Source: Rehmannia glutinosa (taxonomy: Eukaryota > Streptophyta > Magnoliopsida > Lamiales > Orobanchaceae). Taken from it: a stretch of DNA of 64,000 nucleotides. The DNA lies in assembly GCA_016081115.2 (NCBI GenBank), contig CM071933.1:57860660-57924659 (forward strand). The letters are read 5' to 3'. The translations under genes and the position numbers were made by a program. The notes beneath the pieces were generated by a model. That model saw only the letters and a list, made by a program, of their open reading frames with translations, searched no databases and was not told the DNA's origin. Shown piece after piece: positions 49,407 through 59,111 of this stretch; the stretch's first letter is position 1; every line of letters begins with the position of its first letter.

Positions 49407-50424
49407 AGGGGATTCTGTGAGACCACCCTCCTAGGTTAGTCCATAGGACTAAATCTACACCATCCAAATAGTAAATCAATGGTCAAGATATATTATAATA
49501 TACACAACATTTCATAAGTATGTATACAACATAAGGGATAAAATAGGAATCCAGGAAATTTAATATAGTAACCGCTTCCAAAAAATTAGGGACGTGATTT
49601 TGTATTGATCACGTTCCATAATCAAGCGATTCACATTTCTTTTCTCTCTCTTCCCATTCGAACCTGCAAATTATTCAAATATGGCAACAAAATCGTGCAA
49701 CAATTAATGAAAAATATACAATTACACTAAACTAACTATACATTAAAACATTACTAAGTATACATAAATAATTAACTAAGTATACAATTATACTAAACTA
49801 CATGTACATTAAAACTTTACTAAGTATACAGAAACATTTAACTAAGTATACAATTACATTGAACTAACTATACATTAAAATAATACTAAGTATACAGAAA
49901 CATTTAACTAAGTATACAATTACACTGAATTACTTATATAACTAAGTATACAATTCCATTGAACTAAGTATACAAATCCACATAACTAAGTATACAAATT
50001 CACTAAACTACTTACTAAACTACTTATATAACTAAGAATACGATTCCACTGAACCAAGTATACAAATCCACTGAACTAAATATACAATAAAACATGACTA
50101 AGTATACAAGTCCACTGAACTAAGTATACAATAAAATGACTGTTCACAAATATAGCAGAAAGAAGTATCTATTTTGAAAAAAACACTTGAAGTTGATGAT
50201 TTTTCCTCCCTAAAAATCGGGTAACTGAAAAGGTAAGATTATATTTCCTTAAAAATAGCTAATAACCATCCAATTAACATAACTAATTAAATATAAAAGT
50301 ACAATTATACCCTTATATGCCTAAATTAACTAAAATGATCTACACCATCCAAAATTTTAAATCAAGAGTCCATAAGTGTTCTTATGGACTAACCTAAATG
50401 GATTGGTCTCATTTGAACCAATCC

Positions 50425-50425
<1 letters not shown>
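49405..50425. mobile_element. Mutator-like miniature, family of the FAR1 element, copy 2
   Basis: Opposite orientation to 46747-47820. The left end GGAGGGGATTCTGTGAGACC and right end ATTTGAACCAATCC mirror that copy. The interior has the same order: AGGGACGTGATTTTG segment (about 49587), GTATAC/ACTAAGTATAC array (about 49720-50140) and CCTAAAAATCGGGTAAC (about 50210). It is flanked by TA runs. The right half also matches 9280-9525 of the FAR1-bearing element. Confidence 0.75.
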
Positions 50426-50460
<35 letters not shown>

Positions 50461-50462
<2 letters not shown>

Positions 50463-50572
50463 GGACCTTGTGCTCCAATGGTTGAGATGTGTGTTGAAAG
50501 GGCGAATGACTCGGGCTCGATCCTATCCGAGTGTGTGTGTCCCCTCCCCAAGTTCCCCCAATTGTACTCAAA

Positions 50573-50576
<4 letters not shown>
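50461..50576 (+). mobile_element. tRNA-derived SINE
   Basis: It has a head with an A-box-like GCTCCAATGGTTGAG and a B-box-like GGGCTCGATCC about 40 bases on, then a GTGTGTGTGTCCCC body and a CAATTGTACTCAAAAAA tail. It sits between two TA microsatellites (50426-50460 and 50577-50621). The length of about 116 bases is short but within plant SINE range. Open frames through it and the TA runs (YIYIYI) are not genes. Confidence 0.6.

Positions 50577-50621
<45 letters not shown>
50577..50621. repeat. (TA)n microsatellite
   Basis: About 45 bases of TA between the SINE and the next element. Confidence 0.95.
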
Positions 50622-50625
<4 letters not shown>

Positions 50626-50864
50626 AGGTGGTTATATGAGACCACCTCATAGGGTAAGTCCATAGGGACCAATCCTAACCACATATCTAGATTTTCTAAT
50701 AGCTGTGATTTTAGAGCTAAAATTACAAATTAAATGCTGGAAAATAGAGGGAGGGGTAGATTAGTAATCCTACAAAATTACCCAATATTCATGGGATTCT
50801 GTTCACATTATGATCACACAATCTCTCCAAATCTCACATCAAATTCAACGTGAACAATCTCATT

Positions 50865-50977
50865 CTCCTTCTTCTTCGAACAAATCTCAGTCACCTTCTA
50901 CTTCGAACAAATTTCAGTCACCTTCTTCTTCGAACAAATCTCAGTCACCTTCTTCGTTGAACAAATCTCAATCACCT
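50865..50977. repeat. 27-bp tandem repeat, about four copies
   Basis: The unit CTTCTTCGAACAAATCTCAG + TCACCTT recurs with CGAACAAAT at 50877, 50904 and 50931 (27-base steps). A fourth, diverged copy reads CGTTGAACAAAT. Confidence 0.9.
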
Positions 50978-51220
50978 TTGATTGTATAGAACACATGCAA
51001 TCCTTTCAAATCTCATAGCAAATCAATGTGAACAATCATCCATCTTCTTCTTCAACGCACTACTGTGAGAAATCATTCATCCTTCTTCTTCAATGCACTA
51101 TTGTGTGAAAAAAGTTGCAGACAATTCGCCATAGTTGCTAGAGCTCGACTTCAGTTTGAAGTTTGCTTATGAAGATGTAATTTGTTGCTTCTGTAGATGT
51201 GTCATGGTGCTTTTATATAC

Positions 51221-51551
51221 CATTAACTACATAAGCAAGTCATAAGCACCAAACCCATACTACATAAGCAACAATCCTATACTACATAAGCAACAAATAT
51301 ACACTACGTATGCACCACAGATACATTAACTACATAAGCAAGTCATAGCAACAAACCCATACAACATAAGCAACAAGCCTATACTACATAAGCAACGAAT
51401 ATACACTACGTATGCACCACGGATACATTAACTATATAAGCAAGTCATAAGCAACAAACTCATACTACAAAAGCAACAAGTCTATATTACATAACCAACG
51501 AATATACACTACATATGCACCACGAATACATTAACTACATAAGCAAGTCAT
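51221..51551. repeat. 103-bp tandem repeat, about 3.2 copies
   Basis: CATTAACTAC/TATAAGCAAG marks unit starts at 51221, 51324, 51426 and 51529 (steps of 103, 102 and 103). Each unit has three inner ACTACATAAGCAAC sub-repeats and a TACACTACGTATGCACCAC segment. Confidence 0.9.
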
Positions 51552-52164
51552 TGTAAGTCCAAGCGGCTACGATAATCTAGAGGGGGGGTGAATAGATTAT
51601 CTATATTTTCTCGATTATGCCCTTTTTTTGGAATCAAACAAGCCAAGACAATAGTAAAGGTGCGAGAAGTAAACAACACGCGTCGATTTATAGAGGTTCA
51701 ACCCACCTAGGGCCTAATTCTCTACCACCCCAGTATATCCGGGTTGGATTTCAAAAAGAAAAAAATATTTTATTAATTAACAAAATTAATACAACACCTT
51801 ACAACATCACATTGAAGAGCACCACACTCTTCTTTAACACCACCTTTGAGATTACCACAATCTCTCTTGAAGATTACCACAATCTCCAACGGCACCTTGT
51901 GAAGATTACCACAATCTTCAACCTTGAAGAATACCAAATTCTTCAACACCTCAATAAGAAGATCACCACAATCTTCTTGCACCTATCACCTAGATCATCA
52001 AAGTGTGTTCTTACCACAAGAACACTCACAAGGATATCTTGTGTTGAATGATAACCCAAAATCAAGATTATAACTCGATAATGAATATTACAATTATGAG
52101 TGCAAGTGTAATCAAGAAATAAGCCTAGACCTCAAGATTTGAAAGTGAAAGACCTTAGGCTATT
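51552..52164 (-). mobile_element. LTR fragment of another LTR retrotransposon (D)
   Basis: It starts TGTAAGTCCAAGCGGC, so on the minus strand it ends in TTACA as an LTR 3' end. It has the AGGGGGGGTGAATAGAT phrase and GTTCAACCCACCTAGGGC seen in copia LTRs, and GATTACCACAATCT repeats at about 51830-51990. The left flank GTCAT would be its target half-site. It is cut at 52164 by Sirevirus C, so the rest lies beyond the window. Confidence 0.65.
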
Positions 52165-53692
52165 TGTAGGTCCCAAGGGGTGTGAGTGTAAGGTTTAGAA
52201 GGGGGGGTTGAATAAAACCTTTTGATGGTCATTTTTAAGTTTAGTTAATCGGAGTCCTTGATGGACAACTAAGAGTTAGTCACTCACTCAATAGACTGAT
52301 TGAGTTGTTGATAGAATAACTCAGCTGTTTTGACTAAAGACTTAACTTGACTGTGATATGTTTTCAACGGAAGACTTAACACCCTTGAATTTGGTTGAGT
52401 TTGTTTTAATACTTGGTTTTAGCACTCAGTTGATTATCAATTGGATAGCAAATTTATCAAGAGATATAAAAATAAGATGCGATAAATTAAAGTCTTTGAA
52501 ATGTAAATGACACAATAAGTTTTTATAGAGGTTCGAAGATGGGGTAATTCTTCTACTCTTCTATTCTCCAACTCCTGGAGGAATCCACTAAGTATTGATC
52601 AATATACGAGTGGTTAACGATCCGAATACAAGTCTTGATCACACGGTGACTTGATCCTTTGGGACTCGATCGGAGATGCCTTGGTCACACACGGTGGCTT
52701 CTCGTGCGACTCGCCTTCTTCTTCACAGGGGTTTGCGCTTTGCTACTACTGACCCTACTTGCTTAAGTTCCTTGGATTTGATCACGAAGCCCTCCAAATA
52801 GCTTAAGCCTGGTTCGACCTTGAACCTTTCTACAATCCTTCGTGGAATGTAGACCCCTTGATTCTTCAAATGTTTCCTCTTCAACTGATTGAAGTTGTCT
52901 TTCCTTCACAGGTGAGTGTTGGATTGATTTCCTTCGTAATGTAGGCTTGAGGATTGATCTTGAATGACTTGAGAGTATTCTTGGTTGATTCAAATGTTAG
53001 CTTGAATGTTCGTGGTTGGTCGGTAACCTTCTCTCGAGTGATTCCTCGGCCTTTTATAGTGATATTTCAAAAATGCCCGTTGAAGAGATAGACATATTTT
53101 TTGAAAGTCACTTGTGGTCGTTGGCTTGTCTTGTTGCGATCCTTGGAATTTACGTTTCCTCGTATGAACGATTCTTGACTTTTCGAGTTCGACATGGTGC
53201 GAGTGCTTCCCATTGGTTTATTCCTTTTGCATGCTTCGGGGTCGAGCACTTCAAGAAAGGTAGTATGGAAGTATTACTTGTTTAAGTAATTCTCTTGATT
53301 TACGTGCAACGAATCTCTTTCGATTATCTTGACTTTTGCATTTCCTTGCCTTCCCAGGTGACTTAGAGTCACTTCCAATCATTGGATGACTCTTCCGTCA
53401 CTTCAACTTGAGACTTGGCTATCTTGAGTTGACTTGACTAATACTTCACTCACCGCATCTTAGTTGCACCTTGATCGAGTTCTGTCTTCTTTTCTTTGCC
53501 ACACTCACCGCCCTCACAGTGAGTCTTCCTTTTAGTCTCCGATTGTCTTCTTGCATGTTTAGGCATAGCGACTTGACTCGGCTCTACCATTTCTATCTAT
53601 TACAATGCAATTTATAACAAGAATGGGGTGCCAACTTCCTATTCTAAGTTTTACATGGCATTCATCAAAATCTACAAAATAATTTCCCAACA
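52165..53692 (-). repeat. Sirevirus C 3' LTR
   Basis: On the minus strand it runs TGTTGGGAAATTATTTTG (53692) to GGGACCTACA (52165), 1528 bases. It is the same family as A's LTRs but visibly more diverged from them than they are from each other. The outer flank CTATT (52160-52164) is the likely target half-site; its partner lies outside the window. Confidence 0.9.
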
Positions 53693-53706
53693 ATTTCCCC
53701 CTTTTT
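53693..53706 (-). promoter_or_regulatory. Polypurine tract of Sirevirus C
   Basis: On the minus strand AAAAAGGGGGAAAT immediately precedes the LTR, identical to A's tract. Confidence 0.9.
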
Positions 53707-53907
53707 GATGATGCAAAAACTTAAAACATTCATACAATAATTAAACAACAAAGATACATACGGACAAATGTAGAATCAGAATGTATGCTTAGAATCGATC
53801 TTTTATTGATCATAACATTCTTGTTCTTTACATAGCTGTTTACAAAGTGTATCAGAGATAGAATGTATTTACATAGTAAAATACATGAAGGAGTGGACAA
53901 CAACACT
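53707..53907 (-). other. Sirevirus C 3' untranslated region
   Basis: It corresponds to A 38040-38340: GTTTTAAGTTTTTGCATCATC on the minus strand and ATGTTATGATCAATAAAAGA. No coding frame. Confidence 0.65.
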
Positions 53908-56900
53908 TCATCTCCTTCGCTGCCTCCTTCTTTCATCTTCTTCAGCTCTGTCATCTTCGACCTCTTTTTCTTCTTCTCATCTTCAACCGCTTCTTTTTTC
54001 TCATACGCCTTCAAGGCGCAAACCTTCATCTCTTCTTAGTCTTTCTTGTCTTTCCTCCCATAGCTTGAGTTTGTCTCTTATTTTCCTCTTCAATTCTCTT
54101 CACATACTCAAGCATTATTCTTAGCCACTTGCGGGTTGGCTATTTCGTCAAATCCAAACGCCCAATAGATCCCTCCTTTCTTTCCCGGATCTATATACTC
54201 AATGTTTTTGGGAGAGATCTAGGTCGAAACCTCTTCCTCCACCACGACTTCTTCCTCCGCCTGCGGGCGTATATTATCTTGGGGTCTTCTTTTCCCGGTG
54301 AGTGACTAGCAGAGTGACCAGCAGAGTGGTCTCGCTGTCGCGCCTTCTTTACATAGTTGGAGACCCTTTTCCCAGTACATATCCCAGGCTTGAGCCATGG
54401 ACATGTTTGCGAAGTAACCTTCGGATGCGGCGTCTTGAATTCATCAACAAATCTTAGCTCGATTCCGGCAGATCGAAATGGCATAGGTGTCTCATGTCAT
54501 TGGAATGCCTCCATGTTGTTTGAGAATATCCATAACTCGGGTATTCATCTTTCCTTCCACTTTCTTCATCCCTCGCTTCAATGTCTTTCTCTTTTCACCA
54601 TAGGTCTTTGCAGAGTGTTGGAGTGGCGAGTCAGTCATCGGGAGTTTTTGATGATATCACGGTTGATGACAAGACCTTGTTGGGGGTTTTAGCAATCATC
54701 AAGGTCACATCTTTCGAACCTTCCCCCTCAACATATTTTCCTTTCATCTCTCTTCTCACTTCCTCAGCTGTCTTTCCCTTCACAGCTGCGTCCTCCTTCT
54801 CAGTTTCAGATCCCTTCAACGCCTTTAGGTATTCCTCTTCCCCCTTTTTGGCATCATCAAAGGAGAGAGGAACCCCTGGAAACAAGTTAGCAAGCAAGAA
54901 GTTGAGTCTGCTGATAGTTGAGTTCTGCTTCGAATCTGCTGCGGAGTATGCTACACGGAACTCAGAGCGGGTGGCATTGGATTCAGCTGCTACCAACTTC
55001 ATCTCAGCTATGAGAAGATTGAATTTTCGATCCATGTTCTCTTCCACGCGCAGGAGCTCGTTCTTATTATGTTCACGCAACAGCTTTATCTCTGAGGTGT
55101 GAGATTCATGCATTTGTTCGATGTGCTCTTGCAATTTTGTCTTTGCATCAGCATTCTCAGCCCGCCAGACTAGCAACTTGTTGAACAATGTCCTAAAATA
55201 TCGAGCTTGTTCCACACACATTGTCTGCTGCTGTTGCCACCATTCCCGGATTCTGACTATTATGCCTCGCAAGTCAGCAGTAAGGTTGGCGTCTCTATTA
55301 TCCAGCCTCATGTCCAGTGAGGCCTGGTGCCTCTCCATCTTTTCTATCTCGGCAAATAAGGCTTTGAAGACTTCCCGAACTTCAAATTTGTCACCTCTTT
55401 TTGGTGACGACCAAGCAACGTCAAAGTCATAGTCATTTGGAACAATGGTGTACGATGGAATAACAGGATCAGTCGTGGAAGCGCTCGCGATCTCTAGGCG
55501 ATTCTTAAGGGAGGTCAGGTACCTCCAGAGAGAAAGGAAATGATTCTACAAAAGGATCATCACGGGCAACTGGAATCTGCTCAATGACAATTGGTGCTCG
55601 TGAAGTCCCTTGTGCAGTCGAACCTGCTGCAGCTTGGGGAGCCTGCGCAGTGGACTCTGTTTCAGCTATGGTCTGTTGTGAAGTCGACCCGACTTTGCCG
55701 AGAATCGTTGTCTTAAAACCTTCGTCGGTCTCGGTTGGTTTTTCCAAATGAGTTGGTGGTCTCGGCCATATCAGAAGCGTCATCGGACGATGATGAGATT
55801 TCCATGGGTGGCTCATCATCAAAGTTGAATGTTTGGCGAGTAGTCTTGAGGTCAGACTTACTCGTGGTTGGAACATCCTCAACTGAGTCTTTTGGATCTA
55901 CAATAGGGGATGACTCAGCTTCATCTTCACCTTCGGATCCCAGAAAAGTTACATCAGGATTATCCTGGGATTCGTGAAGAGCACTTATCTCCTTTTCTAA
56001 TGGATCAATGAGAGCAGGAGGGATGTTCTGTGCTTCAGTCTCTTTACCCCGGGAAGTCTCAACCTCCCGTTGGCCTTCATTACCTCATGTAGTCTCAACT
56101 GCAGCGAGGCCCTGGACGGTCCCTTCGACAGTGTCAGCTGTCTTGGGGTCTTCTGAGGTGGCATCCACTGGAGTCTCAACTCCGTGGATTGCACTTTCAT
56201 TGCCTAGAGTGTTAACTCCCGGGCGGTTCCTTCATGTGCCTCGCGGCATCGGCGGTGTCATTGGCTGCAGAGAGCGGTTGGCATCTCACCGAGACAGTCT
56301 CAATGTATCGAGCCTCGTTGATGACAACTTGTGTGTATTCATTGTTGTTCCTTCTCCACTTCGCCTCCGAGATTCATTGTGGAGTCACAGTTTTGCAAAG
56401 ACATCCTCCGACCTTGCTTTGCAGTGGAGGAGTTTCCCCTCGGTGGCACACCACGGTGAGTGACTTGGAATGGGGTCACTCGTCTCGGACTCTACTTCCC
56501 ATTGAGTATTTAGCCGTTGGGGCGGTGGTAAGACACCTTCATTAGGGGTTGGCTCGTGGGGTCCCCACAATCCCGGTTTCATCGCCAATTTCCTTAACAC
56601 CTTCCTCCGAATGAGTGGGAAGTGGTGGCGCAGCAATGATGAGTGGCAATCTGCTGCACCACTCCCATAGGATCAATTTCCAGCTGTGATGTGGAGGACT
56701 CCCCTGGTCCTTCCAACATCCTTTGCTCATGTAGGGCTCTGGATTCCCGCATGGCTTGCTGTATTTCCAATTCTTCTGTGGCAGCAACAGGGTCCAGATC
56801 CTCATCACTTTCTGATAGAATGTCGAGGTGAAGATGTGTATGTTCTGTGGTGCCAGTGAGAGGGCAGATGCTGGCCTTCTCACGTGCCTCAGCTTCTTCT

Positions 56901-58556
56901 GCCAATCTCTCATTCTCCTTGTCCTTGAAGATCTGCAAGATATCAGTGCAGTATTCTTCATCCAGTGCTTGGACCACAGTGGTCACTCCAAGAAAGTTCA
57001 ACAGTTCATCTTCTTCTTTGATAAATTCCGGTCTTTGGAACTGTTCCCTAGACCGACTCAACTTTCACTTCATCCACTCTCGCAGACGATTTTGGATGTC
57101 TGGATAAGGTGGGGATATGATCATTACATCATCATCATCTTCTCCCTGCTGTCCCTCGTTCTCAGTGATTTAGGGTAGTAGACTTTGGCGCTCGACATTC
57201 TCAGTAGCCTCTGTTACAGGTGGAGACACAACCCTGTCAATAGGTGATTCGGTTTTCTCAGCTATTCCTTGTTCCTCAGTTGTTCTGTTTACAGCTGGGT
57301 CTTCGAGTTGCCTCTGCTGATCGGCCTCAGCAGACTTAGCCGTTTCATCGATAACTTCTGGAGACTCTACTTCTCCAGCAGTCTCGAGTATCTTTTCCAG
57401 CTGAGTGGCAGACTCAGCCGTCTTCTCAAGCTCGGAGAGCTTGGAAATTCTTCTTTTTCTTTTTGTTTTTACCAGAGGAACATCTGGTTCCACTTCCTTT
57501 GGTTCGTTGAGGGTAAATGCCTTTGCAGTTGTCTTAGAGGCAGCTGCCTTCCTTGTTGTGGCAGTCCTCTTTTTCTTGATCACTGGAGAAGGGATTAATG
57601 GTTCATTCTCCACTGAGGCTGCATGGGCAGGAGACACGACTGCAGGGGCAGGTGACTCGGCTGCAGGGGCAGGTGCAGATTTCTTTTTCTTTGCTGCAGG
57701 GGCAACAGTTTTCTTAGCAGTAGTCTTCTTGGGAGGTGAGGAGCAGCTGAATCTTTAGGGTCAGCTGATTCCCCCTCACTCGTATCAGCCCTCTTGGCGT
57801 AGGCTCTCTTCTGTGCGCCAGAGAGGTTTGATCGAAACATCCTTTTGTTAACATGGAACGCCTTTCCATGCCGAAGAGGTACCCCTTTTACTTCTATCAT
57901 CCGGCCAATCACCATGCCGTATCCCAGGGAACCTCCAAACGTACCATCCTCCTTGAAGGATTTGTTCCCAATATTCTCGCGCAGTGCTTTGTATACAAAC
58001 TCAGCCCAATTCACCTTCTTTTTCTTCAAGGATCGTAGCCATTACGATCAACTTAGCTTTAGACAACTGGTCAAAACTGCCAAATTTGATGTCTATGCAT
58101 TTGGCAACAATGTCCAGCAATTTGTGGTAGTCCTCTTTCAGCAGCCTCTTGTTAGCTGTGTAGACCACTTTCGCAAAGACGATCGGACTTGGCTACTTCC
58201 TTCCAAGCGGCGATCAGGTCAACCTCGGCTTCATGAATCTCGGCACTCCTTCCCCAAGGCAACAAGCGATGTTACGCCAAATCCTTGGCGGTGATGGTGA
58301 ACTCTTTTCCGTGAACAGAGGACTTGATGCCCTCATCGTGAACCTCAGCGTTCACATAGAACTGTGCGACCTCTTCTACGTAGGTCATTGGGAACTCCAT
58401 CGTCAAAAATGGTTTTAATCCAGATTTTTCCAGCTTCTCAAAGAATCTTCTTCACGAGGTGTCGTCGGACCCCTGTTTAACCATACCATCGAAATCCACA
58501 GTAGACTCAGTGTGGATTTGCTTTCCTAGCTTGACGAAATCATGAGTAGATGCCAT
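53908..58556 (-). pseudogene. Sirevirus C extra 3' frame (ORF3), longest copy
   Basis: It starts at ATG 58556 (MASTHDFVKLGKQIHTES), with a frameshift and TGA near 58455 as in B, and ends at a TGA at 53908-53910 after a tail EEDERRRQRRR. About 1,550 codons, with many frame breaks. Order: N-terminal domain (58450-57780, with KKVNWAEFVYKALRENIG and GGSLGYGMVIGRMIEVKG), TSEGESAD, K/A/P-rich and basic patches (KTKRKRRISKLSELEK, about 57450), acidic S/T/E region (57300-55500), coiled coil (about 55338-54950, LREHNKNELLRVEENMDRKF), a GVPLSFDDAKKGEEEYLKA segment and a basic tail. The coiled coil and basic patches suggest oligomerisation and nucleic-acid or nuclear association, by inference. Function unknown. 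Confidence 0.8.
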
Positions 58557-59111
58557 TTCTCAGTATTTTACCGAACGAATCTTAGAAAATGATCTTGAGG
58601 AGTTGTAGGGTTTTGAGAGAAAGTTTCTTTCTTTTGCCTTTGAGAGAGATGAACAGTTTTGGTAAAGTGAGAGAAAATCGGACGAAATGGTATAAGTATG
58701 GTTTATGAAAGGACGTGTGGGTGGTTTTTGAAATTTGATCAAAATCAACGACTTAGATCTCGCACGCCGATTAGCATTTAAGTTCTCGCATTTAATGCGG
58801 CATCATTTATATCCAATCATAAGCTTGGTGTGCAGCTTTTGACTGTACACGTCATAATTATGCTGACATCATTCTTAAAAACATTCCCGCTTAGTAAAAA
58901 CGACCGCGTTTTTGTCACTTTTCTCATAAATAACTCAGCTTACTCCTTAGCTGATTCAATCCTTCTTCTCACTTCTCTCCTTGTGACTCATTTGTCACCT
59001 AAATTAATTGATCTGGTGACTTTCGATCTGGTGATTCACTTAGTTGAATTAAGAGTTCAGCTCTTTTTCCTCTTTTCGTGTTTCATCTCTTTTCTTTGAG
59101 TCTTCTGAGTG
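58557..59111 (-). other. Sirevirus C spacer between pol and the extra frame
   Basis: It corresponds to A 34276-34822 and B 40996-41554. It shares TATATCCAATCATA (near 58810) and a CGCGTTTTTGTCAC phrase (about 58905). AT-rich leader of the extra frame, with no conserved protein. Being kept in all three copies, it may hold the signals for expressing the extra frame (splice acceptor or promoter), which I cannot define. Confidence 0.5.

Larger units (their letters stand above)
50622..51551. mobile_element. Related miniature with different internal arrays, right end missing
   Basis: The left end AGGGAGGTGGTTATATGAG, then ACCACCTCATAGGGTAAGTC, resembles the termini of the 46747 and 49405 elements. 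The interior differs: a 27-base array (about 50865-50977) and a 103-base array (51221-51551). The right terminus is absent, and the sequence passes directly into an LTR fragment at 51552. No coding frame. Confidence 0.55.

Noticed and set aside
50357..50652. Overlapping open frames rich in YIYIYI on both strands
   Set aside because: Translation of TA microsatellites and the SINE between them.
50865..51551. A CRISPR-like array
   Set aside because: Repeats are tandem without unique spacers, in a plant transposon context.
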